Positions 1 to 11,580 of a stretch of DNA of 64,000 nt are shown one piece after another. Source of the stretch: Atherix ibis (taxonomy: Eukaryota; Arthropoda; Insecta; Diptera; Athericidae); NCBI GenBank assembly GCA_958298945.1, contig OY282610.1, forward strand, positions 21,848,233-21,912,232. The letters run 5' to 3'. Under the pieces are notes generated by a model. It did no database searches. It was not told the origin of the DNA and was given only the letters and a program-made list of their open reading frames with translations. Both the position numbers and the translations under genes were made by a program. How positions within the stretch are numbered: the stretch's first letter is position 1; each line of letters opens with the position of its first letter.

Positions 1-788
1 CGAGTTATTCGTTTATTACACGAAAGATGGGAAGAAAATTGTCACTCCTAATAGGGGATATTTTTATTAAAATTACTTTAGATATGTTGTTATATAAAAA
101 GATGAAAAACTCTCTTCAGAAATCTTACACCCATACTTGAAATTTTCAAAAAAATTTAAGAAAAAAACTATCTGAGGTCCTTTAGTTCAGTGGTCTTCAA
201 AAGAAAATTTATATTATTTTATAATTGTTATTTTGTTAATTATTTTCTATTGAAAATTCGTGTTCATTTACTACCAAAAATAATATTATTCAAATAATTT
301 CTACGGTTTTATTTGCAGGAGGTGATCTGGAAGTTGAAATTTTTGTTAAAGCTCGGAAAAAACTACGTCTACAGAAAATGTAACACTTCGTTAAGTGTGG
401 CTTTAATTAAAAAAATTTAAATCAATTTTTTAATATTTCAGAAGTTTTTTAATAAATCTTGTTAAATTAACTAAGTTCAAGTCGTACATTGTCATTTTGA
501 TAGTAGATCTTCGGTGGACTTGATTAATGAAAAACGGCAATGCGGCTCTTATTCACCTCATTCATGCTCACTCCTGGCATAGAACATAGCCCCTATAGAC
601 AACAGTCTAGGGGCGTTAAATTGCATGATTTTTGCGAAATAGAAGGACATGGAAACTTTGTCTGCAATAAGTCTCTTGTTGTGTGACAAGTTGGATTATT
701 TTGTTGAAACTAAAGATCGCCCAGGTCAGTTTTTGCCCCTAGACTATTGCTAGGTACCACTCGTCATTTTTCGGTTTTTACCAATTTA
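1..788. other. AT-rich flank with no recognised gene
   Basis: No reading frame with recognisable protein content was found. A short, less AT-rich patch at about 540-760 holds an imperfect hairpin at 590-615 (GCCCCTATAGAC against AGTCTAGGGGC) and a further inverted copy of the same 11-bp core at 735-745. That could be the edge of an old foldback element. It is too short to classify. Confidence 0.4.
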
Positions 789-3631
789 TCAGTTTTTCAG
801 TTTTTCAGTTTTTTCAGTTTTTTCAGTTTTTCAGTTTTCAAGTTTTTCAGTTTTTCAGTTTTTCAGTTTTTCAGTTTTTCAGTTTTTCAGTTTTTCAGTT
901 TTTCAGTTTTTCAGTTTTTCAGTTTTTCAGTTTTTCAGTTTTTCAGTTTTTCAGTTTTTCAGTTTTTCAGTTTTTCAGTTTTTCAGTTTTTCAGTTTTTC
1001 AGTTTTTCAGTTTTTCAGTTTTTCAGTTTTTCAGTTTTTCAGTTTTTCAGTTTTTCAGTTTTTCAGTTTTTCAGTTTTTCAGTTTTTCAGTTTTTCAGTT
1101 TTTCAGTTTTTCAGTTTTTCAGTTTTTCAGTTTTTCAGTTTTTCAGTTTTTCAGTTTTTCAGTTTTTCAGTTTTTCAGTTTTTCAGTTTTTCAGTTTTTC
1201 AGTTTTTCAGTTTTTCAGTTTTTCAGTTTTTCAGTTTTTCAGTTTTTCAGTTTTTCAGTTTTTCAGTTTTTCAGTTTTTCAGTTTTTCAGTTTTTCAGTT
1301 TTTCAGTTTTTCAGTTTTTCAGTTTTTCAGTTTTTCAGTTTTTCAATTTTTTAGTTTTTTAGTTTTTCAGTTTTTTAGTTTTTCAGTTTTTCAGTTTTTC
1401 AGTTTTTCAGTTTTCCAGTTTTTCAGTTTTTCAGTTTTTCAGTTTTTCAGTTTTTCAGTTTTTCAGTTTTTCAGTTTTTCAGTTTTTCAGTTTTTCAGTT
1501 TTTCAGTTTTTCAGTTTTTCAGTTTTTCAGTTTTTCAGTTTTTCAGTTTTTCAGTTTTTCAGTTTTTCAGTTTTTCAGTTTTTCAGTTTTTCAGTTTTTC
1601 AGTTTTTCAGTTTTTCAGTTTTTCAGTTTTTCAGTTTTTCAGTTTTTCAGTTTTTCAGTTTTTCAGTTTTTCAGTTTTTCAGTTTTTCAGTTTTTCAGTT
1701 TTTCAGTTTTTCAGTTTTTCAGTTTTTCAGTTTTTCAGTTTTTCAGTTTTTCAGTTTTTCAGTTTTTCAGTTTTTCAGCTTTTCAGTTTTTCAGTTTTTC
1801 AGTTTTTCAGTTTTTCAGTTTTTCAGTTTTTCAGTTTTTCAGTTTTTCAGTTTTTCAGTTTTTCAGTTTTTCAGTTTTTCAGTTTTTCAGTTTTTCAGTT
1901 TTTCAGTTTTTCAGTTTTTCAGTTTTTCAGTTTTTCAGTTTTTCAGTTTTTCAGTTTTTCAGTTTTTCAGTTTTTCAGTTTTTCAGTTTTTCAGTTTTTC
2001 AGTTTTTCAGTTTTTCAGTTTTTCAGTTTTTCAATTTTTTAGTTTTTTAGTTTTTCAGTTTTTTAGTTTTTCAGTTTTTCAGTTTTCCAGTTTTTCAGTT
2101 TTTCAGTTTTTCAGTTTTTCAGTTTTTCAGTTTTTCAGTTTTTCAGTTTTTCAGTTTTTCAGTTTTTCAGTTTTTCAGTTTTTCAGTTTTTCAGTTTTTC
2201 AGTTTTTCAGTTTTTCAGTTTTTCAGTTTTTCAGTTTTTCAGTTTTTCAGTTTTTCAGTTTTTCAGTTTTTCAGTTTTTCAGTTTTTCAGTTTTTCAGTT
2301 TTTCAGTTTTTCAGTTTTTCAGTTTTTCAGTTTTTCAGTTTTTCAGTTTTTCAGTTTTTCAGTTTTTCAGTTTTTCAGTTTTTCAGTTTTTCAGTTTTTC
2401 AGTTTTTCAGTTTTTCAGTTTTTCAGTTTTTCAGTTTTTCAGTTTTTCAGTTTTTCAGTTTTTCAGTTTTTCAGTTTTTCAGTTTTTCAGTTTTTCAGTT
2501 TTTCAGTTTTTCAGTTTTTCAGTTTTTCAGTTTTTCAGTTTTTCAGTTTTTCAGTTTTTCAGTTTTTCAGTTTTTCAGTTTTTCAGTTTTTCAGTTTTTC
2601 AGTTTTTCAGTTTTTCAGTTTTTCAGTTTTTCAGTTTTTCAGTTTTTCAGTTTTTCAGTTTTTCAGTTTTTCAGTTTTTCAGTTTTTCAGTTTTTCAGTT
2701 TTTCAGTTTTTCAGTTTTTCAGTTTTTCAGTTTTTCAGTTTTTCAGTTTTTCAATTTTTGAATTTTTGAATTTTTGAATTTTTCAGTTTTTCAGTTTTTC
2801 AGTTTTTCAGTTTTTCAGTTTTTCAGTTTTTCAGTTTTTCAGTTTTTCAGTTTTTCAGTTTTTCAGTTTTTCAGTTTTTCAGTTTTTCAGTTTTTCAGTT
2901 TTTCAGTTTTTCAGTTTTTCAGTTTTTCAGTTTTTCAGTTTTTCAGTTTTTCAGTTTTGCAGTTTTTCAGTTTTTCAGTTTTTCAGTTTTTCAGTTTTTC
3001 AGTTTTTCAGTTTTTCAGTTTTTCAGTTTTTCAGTTTTTCAGTTTTTCAGTTTTTCAGTTTTTCAGTTTTTCAGTTTTTCAGTTTTTCAGTTTTTCAGTT
3101 TTTCAGTTTTTCAGTTTTTCAGTTTTTCAGTTTTTCAGTTTTTCAGTTTTTCAGTTTTTCAGTTTTTCAGTTTTTCAGTTTTTCAGTTTTTCAGTTTTTC
3201 AGTTTTTCAGTTTTTCAGTTTTTCAGTTTTTCAGTTTTTCAGTTTTTCAGTTTTTCAGTTTTTCAGTTTTTCAGTTTTTCAGTTTTTCAGTTTTTCAGTT
3301 TTTCAGTTTTTCAGTTTTTCAGTTTTTCAGTTTTTCAGTTTTTCAGTTTTTCAGTTTTTCAGTTTTTCAGTTTTTCAGTTTTTCAGTTTTTCAGTTTTTC
3401 AGTTTTTCAGTTTTTCAGTTTTTCAGTTTTTCAGTTTTTCAGTTTTTCAGTTTTTCAGTTTTTCAGTTTTTCAGTTTTTCAGTTTTTCAGTTTTTCAGTT
3501 TTTCAGTTTTTCAGTTTTTCAGTTTTTCAGTTTTTCAGTTTTTCAGTTTTTCAGTTTTTCAGTTTTTCAGTTTTTCAGTTTTTCAGTTTTTCAGTTTTTC
3601 AGTTTTTCAGTTTTTCAGTTTTTCAGTTTTT
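789..3631 (+). repeat. Tandem array of the 8-bp unit AGTTTTTC (about 355 units)
   Basis: The array is a near-perfect microsatellite/minisatellite of AGTTTTTC running for about 2.84 kb. Because 8 bp contains no stop codon in any phase on this strand, it creates long artificial open frames with an FSVFQFFS period; these are not genes. Rare variant blocks break the monotony. A block with TCAATTTTTTAG steps starts at 1344 and recurs at 2032, which is 688 bp or 86 units later. A different variant, TCAATTTTTGAA, sits at 2752, which is 720 bp or 90 units later. Single variants include TTTTCCAG at 1411 and 2083, CAGCTTTT near 1778 and TTTTGCAG near 2955. The repeated variant block indicates duplication of a segment of roughly 690-700 bp inside the array. 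The left edge carries some 9-bp units, as expected of a decaying border. Confidence 0.97.
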
Positions 3632-5404
3632 GTGGCGCCAGTCTCATTTTGAAAGTAGATGATGCCACTCGACCGGAATCCACATCAGAAAGTAAATTGT
3701 TCTGGATCCAATGAAAGCTTTCGGAACTATTGTTATAAATTTTTATCCAAGATCCCAACAAATTTGCTTGTTTATGAAGCCAAAAAGCAAAAAATGATTT
3801 TTTCACCAATTTTGATAAAAAATATATTTTTACTATATTAACTCGTTATTAAACTATGCACTCCCTCACAACTGAATGGCGGTTATAGCAAAATACAATT
3901 ATATAAGAATGACAGTACTGTCAATTAAAACGTCAAAAGTATAGGCAGCATAACTTTTATACGTATATGTACTATGCACGATAAATACCCACAACGATAG
4001 TACGAATATAAAGTATTTGGCAAACATTTTTTATATAAATTTCCATTTAAATAAACTTGTTTATAAGATGATGAAAATTGTTATGACAAATTGATAAAAG
4101 ATAATATTTTAAATTAACAAAAATTTTGTAAACAATATTATCAATAGTAGCAGAAGCTAAAAAAAAAACAACAAACAACAAAAATTATTATACTCGTACC
4201 AAAGACAACATCGATTCTGATAAAAATATTATTAATAATACTTAATAGTTAATAAGAGATTCGATGGGATTTTTTTCTTCTTTTTATCTGAAAGAATAAT
4301 CTGAAATTGAAATATTGTCAAACTGTATTCCAGATAATCGGATTTGGTATTCTCATTTTGAATTAGGATGTATCTAGCGAAAGAAAAAACTATGATGAAT
4401 TTAAAAAATAATCAAAAAGAACATTGAAAAAAAAAAGAAAAAAAGAAAAAAACCGACAAAAAAACTAAAAGAAAAATGCAAAAGCCAAAAAATATCTTAA
4501 AGGAAAAGCTCACGCGATTCGCATATAAATCGAGAGGGAATAATTTAACAAAAGAGTTTGTATCTCGTTTCTGTGATAATTTCAAGTTGGGCTTTTTTAG
4601 TTATTTTCTTTTATTTACATTTTTTTCTTTGGCTTTTGGGCTCCATCATATTGAGAATATGACAAAAAGTAGCTTTTTGTTTGAGGGGGTCTTTTTTTTT
4701 ACCGGAATTTTAATTTGGTCTTCTTCTATTAGCCAGTTTTTACGAAAATCCTCTTGCAAACGTTTTTAGTATAGAAAATTTTTTTCCAAAAATTTGTGAA
4801 AGTTTTTTTATTTTAATTTTGTATCGATCGTGCTCGTAATTTCAAAAGTTTCCAATAGTTTACTATAAAAATATTTGTTTGTTTTTTTTTTTTTTTCTTT
4901 ATTCACCTCACCTTGAAGTTTAATTGAAAATAGAAGAGATACTTTTTCTCTTACCTTTAATAAGGTTTTTGTTATAATATGTATCTAGATTCTTTTTTTT
5001 AATTATTCCAATTGTTTTTTTTTTAACATTTAGTTTTTACTAAATTCTATTAATTTTCTTTTACAAACTACGTAAAAATTTTTAAATAAAGGTAAATAAG
5101 GACTAATTTTCTTTACCTTTATTTAAAAATAAAGAAAATAATTTAGTCATTAATTAATAATACACTATAAAATGAATAATTCACAAAAAGTACAATTTTA
5201 ATTTTTATACAGAATATCATAACATACGTAACGCCATCTATCTTGGTTTTAGAAATTGAAAAAATACCAAATTTCTCTTATAATATTAGGCCACTTAATT
5301 TTGTTAGTGTAAATTTTAAAAATCAGTTCATCTTTGGTAATATATTATTACGATTTTATTGTTCCATATTCATTATAAGAGATTATAAGAACCCGACATT
5401 TTAA
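3632..5404. other. AT-rich intergenic DNA, no supported gene
   Basis: The only sizeable frame is 4476-4769 on the plus strand (97 codons, ATG start). It would encode two hydrophobic stretches but resembles no family I know, and its composition follows the AT-rich background. I do not call it a gene. The first 160 bases after the repeat array are somewhat less AT-rich but unassigned. Confidence 0.4.
5078..5130. repeat. Perfect 19-bp inverted repeat with a 15-base loop
   Basis: The arms are 5078-5096 and 5112-5130, around the core TTTAAATAAAGGTAAA and its complement. A second, looser inverted pair (GACTAATTTTCTTT against AAAGAAAATAATTTAGTC) overlaps it at about 5101-5148. It could form a stem in single-stranded DNA or RNA. 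There is no sign of a terminator function in this eukaryotic context. Confidence 0.75.
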
Positions 5405-5573
5405 CGATTTAGTTTTTCTTCAAAAAAATTTTGCATACTTTATTGTAAATTTTTTATTTTAAATTTACAAATAAAAATTTACGATTAAAATCTCTAAAAA
5501 AAAAAATTATAAATAAAATTGATCATAAAAATTTTAAACAACAATTTAAGTTGAATATTAAAATGAATATATA

Positions 5574-6857
5574 CCAGGTGTATTAGCTTAAATCCGCTGT
5601 TTGGTCATAGATGGCGTGAGTGAGTGTATTAAGCTACCATACTTTTTTTTTAATGAGTTTGACATCTGTCAACATTAATTAGTATACATTGTCAGCAATT
5701 TCATACAAGAACATACATTTTTCTTTGGTAATAATGTCTAGTTTTGTGCAAGAAAAAGAGTATATGCGGGAAGCTCTGCTTTTCTGCTTCAATTTGAAGA
5801 AATCGGCTGCCAAATCGCATCGAATGCTTATGGAAGCCTATGGTGACAGTGCTTTATCAGAAATAACGTACCGAGATTGGTTTCGTTGGTTCGAAGAAGG
5901 CAATTTTGACTTATCGGACAAGAAGTGTGAAAATCGGCCAAGGAAGTTTAGAACCATCAATTGCAGGCTCTTTTGGACGACGACGATACCCAATCGCAAA
6001 AAATGCTCGCGTAGCAATTAGGTGTTACTCAACCAGCCATTTTCATGCGTCTGCGTGCCATTGGGAACATTGAAAAGATCGGAAAATGGGTGCCGAAGGA
6101 ATTGAATGATAGGCAGATGGAGCGACGCCAAAACACATGCGAAATCCTGCTCGCCAGACAAAAAAGAAAGTCGTTCCTGCATCGGATTGTGATGGGCGAT
6201 GAAAAGTCGATATATTTCGAGAATCCTAAAAGCAAGAAATCGTGGGATGATCCCGGCCAACCATCAACATCTTCCCCAAGACCAAATCGCTTCGGACGGA
6301 AGACGATGCTGTGCGTATGGTGGGATCAGCAGGTTGTCGTCTACTATGAGCTGTTAAAACCTGGTGAAATTGTCAATGGCTACCGCTACCACCAACACGT
6401 GATCAAATTGCACCGTGCTCTGTGTGAAAAAAGAACGTATTATCAACAAAGACATGACAAGCTGATTTTCCTCCACGATAACGCACCATCGCACACGTCA
6501 AAAATGGTCCAAAACTACTTCAAGACACTCAAACTAGGAGGTGCTATCCTACCCCGCTTATTCACCAGACCTGGCCCCATCCGACTACCACCGGTTTTCG
6601 TCGATGGGCCAAGCGCATGCTGAGCAGCACTTCGATTCTTACGAAAACGTCCGAAAATGGCTTGATGAGTGGTTTGCCTCGAAAGAGAAGGAATTTTTTG
6701 GCGTCATATCCACAAATTGGCGTCATATCCACAAAGAGATGGGAAAAATGTTTAGCTAGCGAGGGCAAGTACTTTGAATAAATGTGTTTTTGCTTTCTAT
6801 AAAGAAAAAAAAAATGTTTTTTGACAAAAAACAGCGGATTTAAGTTTATACACTTTA
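5574..6857 (+). mobile_element. Mariner element copy A (Mos1/mauritiana-like), full length, broken
   Basis: The element begins CCAGGTGTATTAGC after a TA (5572-5573) and ends TTATACACTTTA before a TA (6858-6859), giving 1284 bp, almost exactly the size of Mos1. The terminal inverted repeats share AGGTGTAT(A/T)AGCTTAAATCC with copies B, C and D. It lies inside an older ACGATAAAAATTT repeat tract. It encodes one broken transposase. Confidence 0.92.
5734..6781 (+). pseudogene. Mariner transposase, copy A, at least two frameshifts
   Basis: This would be a DD34D transposase that cuts and pastes the element at TA sites. It starts at the ATG of MSSFVQEKEYMREALLF (5734). The N-terminal helix-turn-helix part runs to about 5955, where a one-base loss relative to copy B shifts the frame. 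Reading resumes at 6045 (MRLRAIGNIEKIGKWVP) and contains the first catalytic Asp in GDEKS; the following Trp of the usual GDEKW is changed. It then contains the second Asp in FLHDNAPSHT. A second shift near 6540 moves the frame again for YSPDLAPSDYH, which carries the third Asp. All three catalytic residues are still encoded. Near 6710 a 17-base stretch (GGCGTCATATCCACAAA) is directly duplicated. The expected mariner C-terminus is out of frame, as in copies B and C. Clearly non-functional. Confidence 0.9.
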
Positions 6858-7480
6858 TAACGTTTAAATCTTACAATTTAAATCTGCGAAAAAAATTACG
6901 ATAAAAGTTGACGATGCAAATTTTAAAATAAAAACGATAAGAACTTATGAAAAATTTAAGGAGAAAAACTTACGATAAAAACTTTATAACAAGATTTATG
7001 ATACAAACTGCCGATGATCATTTTAATTTATGATAAAAATTCACGTAAAAAAATTGACGATAAAAATTTACGATAAAAATCCACTGTAAAAAATGATGAT
7101 AAAAAGGTTTTACAATATAAAAATTGACAATAAATATTTATGATTAGAATCACTAAGAAAAATTTAACAACAAAAAATTACGATCAAAATTTATAAATAA
7201 AAATTTACGATTAAAATCTGCAAAAAAAAATTACCTGTCAAATCGACCATATAAAATTTGATTTTCATCTTAAAATGCACATATTTTTTTATAAAAATTT
7301 ACAATTAAAGTTTGCAATAAGAATGCAAGATAAAAATTTACTATGATATAACAAATTACGATAAAAAATTACGATAAAATATTTATGATAAAAATTTATT
7401 TTAAAATTTTTTATTTAAACTTTTTAAAGTAAACTTTTTTCACAAATATTTTATTGTGACTTTTATCGTAATTTGTTATC

Positions 7481-9279
7481 GTAATATTTTTGGATTTTTA
7501 AAATTCATAGAAAAATATATTTCTCTTTATAATAATTTTAGAAGAATTTGTAAAAAAAAAAATGTATATCATATTTTTACAATAAATAATCTTACAACAA
7601 TAAGCTCATTTTGCTATGCACCTCAGAGTGGTATACAAAAACTAGTAAATTTTTAATACAAATAAATATTTTTAAGTTTTACAATAAAAAAACGCAAAAA
7701 TAATTTATAGTAACTTTTTAAGTTTAAAGAAATAAAATTTTTAATATTCCAAAAAAACAACCAACAAATAAATTACACAAGAATGTCTTAGTAAAAATAT
7801 TTAAAATAATTAAAAATTATACATGCTGTAAAGCCCAATTAATATCCTAACCTCAATACACGTAATAAACTTATTTTACTCATATTAAAAATATTACATA
7901 AAGAAAAATATGATAACTCTTGATGTCTACAAGCAATTGTCATCAAAATTACCAAACAATTTTTTGAGGCACTATATTTAAGATTTAATTTTTAATAATT
8001 AAATAATTTTAAATATTACAACAATAAAAAAAATTGATTTTTAAATTAGTATCTATTACCGAATGAGGGCAACCATTTTTCGATCGAATATTAAAGTAAT
8101 AAGAAATGTGTTTTTCATAGAATATCCGGATAAATTTAACATTTCAATAGTTAAAACCAAATGCTGAAAAGATCTATGCTTAATTTTATAAAAAAAAAAC
8201 TACAAAGCAAAATCCATCTAAGAATAATACAACAACAAAAAAATATTGTATATAACAAATCTAGTCGTCTATAAACAAGATACCATAGAAAATAGGGTAA
8301 AATATTTGAAGTAACTTTTATGATTGTTACTTTGAAAGGTTTACATAATAGTAAGGATAGAAAATTACTTTGTGAATCCCTTATAAATCGTTTCCTTTTA
8401 CCATCAAAAGGACCAACATTTTATTTGAAAGCTTTGATTCCATAATAAACTGATAAATACATACGATTATGTAGAGATGCGAACATACTCCGTATTCACT
8501 AAAAAGCTTGTATTCTAATTCTGCTCGTAAATGAACGAACCTACTTACTGTTGTAATACTTCTTATAAATGTACTTTGAAAACGTGCCCTTATATAGGTA
8601 CTGATGGATTTAAAATTATTCCCATGTATATACGAGTACAACAGTATTGTTTACGCAATGCCTACAAATATATGTGCACGTTGGCTAATACGATAAAATC
8701 ATGAAATTGGGTAATCCTCACGTGTGTCAGTAATGGAAATTGTTTGATGGAAAACAGGTGAAGATTACATTATTAAATAAAAGGACGATAAGAGGAGTAA
8801 GAGGATTTTTCATAAATGGAATGGTTTGTGGTTGACTTTATGAACTATGCAATATAGCCAACGTATCACACTTTAACCTGAGTTATTGTATTGTGATCGA
8901 CTGAATACTACCTGACCTCACTTGTAAATAATATTAAAATAACCTTAAAAAATTTCCACATATATCCATAATATAAAAATAAACCACATAAATTTTATTT
9001 ATATTATTTATGTACAAATTATGCGGCGAAAACCTTTCCGAGGTTATGTTTACATTGAAAAGTTTTCTAAAAAAAAGACCAATTCAAAAAGTTCATATTA
9101 ATTTTAAAATTAACAATTTTTTATTGAAAAATTTAATTTTTTTTATAAATAATGCCAATTGAAGATAATCAAACCTAAGATTAGTATTTCTTAGGATTTC
9201 TCAAAATTCCTTTTAATATATGAGTAATTAGGACTTTTTTGCAAAAAAAAAAAAATGACGTAAAAAGAAAGAAGAAAAT
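7481..9279. other. AT-rich DNA with no recognised gene
   Basis: This is about 1.8 kb of AT-rich sequence. The longest frame (8381-8641, minus strand, 86 codons) has no recognisable motif and lies in a slightly less AT-rich stretch at 8.4-8.9 kb. I see no transposase or reverse transcriptase homology on either strand. Confidence 0.4.
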
Positions 9280-11580
9280 GTAGTACATAATTTTTTATAA
9301 AAACTTACAATAAGCACTTTCGATTAAACTGATCAATATTGTTGATGAAAAAATTAACAAAATTAAAATCATTCATTTTTAATTAATGATTAAAATGAAT
9401 AATAAAAATTTACGATAAAATCAACGATATGAAGTTATAAAAGAGTGCTGGCAAAAATTGAAGATAAAAATCTTCTATCAAAATTTATAATAAAATTTAA
9501 GTTAAGACTTACAATAAAACTTACGATAAAAATTTACGATTAAAATCTGGGGAAAAATTACAAAATAAAAATTGATGATAGTAAATTCAAAATAATAATT
9601 TACGATAAATAAAACGTTAAAAGTTAATGATAAATATTTAACGATCAAAACTGACGATAAGAACATATGAAAAATTTAATGAGAAAAACTTACGATAAAA
9701 ACTTTTTAACAAGAACTTTTCAATAAGAAATGATACAAATTCACAATAAAACATAAATAATAATATTTACGATAAAAATTTACTGCAAAAATAGCCGATG
9801 AAAAGTTTTTATAAAAATTGATAATAAAAACTTATAATTATAGTAAATTAGGAAATTTTAACAAAAAAATTTACGATCAAAATTTTCAAATAAAAATTTA
9901 CGATTAAAATCTGGGGAAAAAATTACAAAATAAAAATTGACGATCGAAAATTGAAAATAATAAGAAATGATAAATATTCCATTGAAAGTTAAAATTGATA
10001 ATAGAAAATTCAAAATAATAATTTACGATAAATAAAACGTTAAAAGTTAATGATAAATATTTAACGATCAAAACTGACGATAAGAACTTATGAACAATTT
10101 GATGAGAAAAACTTACGATAAAAACTTTTTAACAAGAACTTTTCAATAAGAAATGATAAAAATTCACAATAAAACATAAATAATAATATTTACGATAAAA
10201 ATTTACTGCAAAAATAGCCGATGAAAAGTTTTTATAAAAATTGATAATAAAAACGTATGATTATAGTAAATTAGGAAATTTTAACAAAAAAATTTACGAT
10301 CAAAATTTTCAAATAAAAATTTACGATTAAAATCTGGGGAAAAAATTACAAAATAAAAATTGACGATCGAAAATTGAAAATAATAAGAAATGATAAATAT
10401 TCCATTGAAAGTTAAAATTGATAATAGAAAATTTTAAATAATATTTTACGATAAATATAACGTTAAAAGTTAATGATAAATATTTAACGATAAGAACTTA
10501 TGAACAATTTGATAAGAAAAACTTACGATAAAATTTTTTTAACAAGATCTTTTCAATAAGAAATGATAAAAATTCACAATAAACCATAAATAATAATATT
10601 TGCGATGAAAATTTACGATAAAAATTACGATAAAAATTTACGATAAATATTTACTATAAAAATTAGCGATGCAAAGTTTTTCTAAAAATTAACGATAAAA
10701 ATTTATGATTAGAAACACTTACAAAAATTTAACAAAAAATAAAATTACGATCAAAAATTACAAATAAAAATTTACGATTCAAATATGCAAAAAAATAATT
10801 ACCAATAAAAATTTGAAACAACAATTTAAGATGAATATTAAAATGTATATAACATATATATATCGATCAAATCTTTTCAATTAAAATCTGCGGAAAAAAA
10901 TTACGATAAAAGTTGACGATGAAAATTTTTTAAACAAAAACTTATGATAAAAACTTTTTAACAAGAACTTTTCAATAAGAAATGATAAAAATTCACAATA
11001 AAACATAAATAATAATATTTGCGATAAAAATTTACGATAAAAATTTACGATAAAAATTACGATAAAAATTTACGATAAATATTTACTATAAAAATTAGCA
11101 ATGCAAAGTTTTTCTAAAAATTAACGATAAAAATTTATGATTAGAAACACTTAAAAAAATTTAACAAAAAATAAAATTACGATCAAAAATTACAAATAAA
11201 AATTTACGATTCAAATATGCAAAAAAATAATTACCAATAAAAATTTGAAACAACAAATATAAGATGAATATTAAAATGTATATAACATATATATATCGAT
11301 CAAATCTTTTCAATTAAAATCTGCGGAAAAAAATTACGATAAAAGTTGACGATGAAAATTTTTAAAACAAAAACTTATGATTAATGATTTATTTAAGAAA
11401 TTTATGATTTTCATTGTAAAATTCATAATTTTTTTTTACAAAAATTTACGATTACAGTTTGCAATAAGAATTTACAATAAGAATGTAGAATATAAATTTA
11501 CGATAACAAATTACGATAAAATATTTGTGATAAAAATTTACTTTAAAAATTTTTATTCAAACAATTTTAAACCTTAAAAA
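9280..11580 (+). repeat. Higher-order ACGATAAAAATTT repeat array, 423-432-bp period
   Basis: The basic step is a degenerate 11-14-bp unit, ACGATAAAAATTT. On top of it lies a longer period. The marker ACGATAAATA(A/T)AACG occurs at about 9602, 10025 and 10448, exactly 423 bp apart each time. GCCGATGAAAAG occurs at 9794 and 10217, also 423 bp apart. The marker beginning AAAATTACGATCAAAAATTAC occurs at 10741 and 11173, 432 bp apart. So the tract grew by duplication of blocks of about 425 bp as well as by short-unit slippage. It has no coding content. Confidence 0.85.

Larger units (their letters stand above)
5405..7480 (+). repeat. Degenerate ACGATAAAAATTT tandem repeat, split by mariner A
   Basis: From about 5405 to 5573 and again from 6858 to about 7480 the sequence is built of AT-rich steps such as TTTACGATAAAAA and TTGACGATAAAA. 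The two halves join across the mariner insertion. The left half ends with a stretch like AACAACAATTTAAG followed by GAATATTAAAATG, and the right half resumes with AAATCTGCG and TTACGATAAAAGTTGACGATG. The same order occurs uninterrupted at about 10.82-10.93 kb and 11.25-11.36 kb. This is therefore one repeat tract of the same family as 9.3-11.6 kb. Confidence 0.75.

Noticed and set aside
747..2042. Open frame of 431 codons rich in FSVFQFFS
   Set aside because: It is a by-product of the stop-free 8-bp repeat and begins without an ATG. The same applies to 2774-3652.
789..3631. Possible telomeric repeat
   Set aside because: The unit AGTTTTTC is unlike TTAGG or other known insect telomere repeats, and the array is internal with no orientation to an end.
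4476..4769. 97-codon frame with an ATG and two hydrophobic stretches
   Set aside because: No family resemblance, AT-driven composition, no splice or promoter context; in AT-rich DNA such Phe/Leu-rich frames arise by chance.
8381..8641. 86-codon minus-strand frame
   Set aside because: No recognisable domain and no gene-like context.
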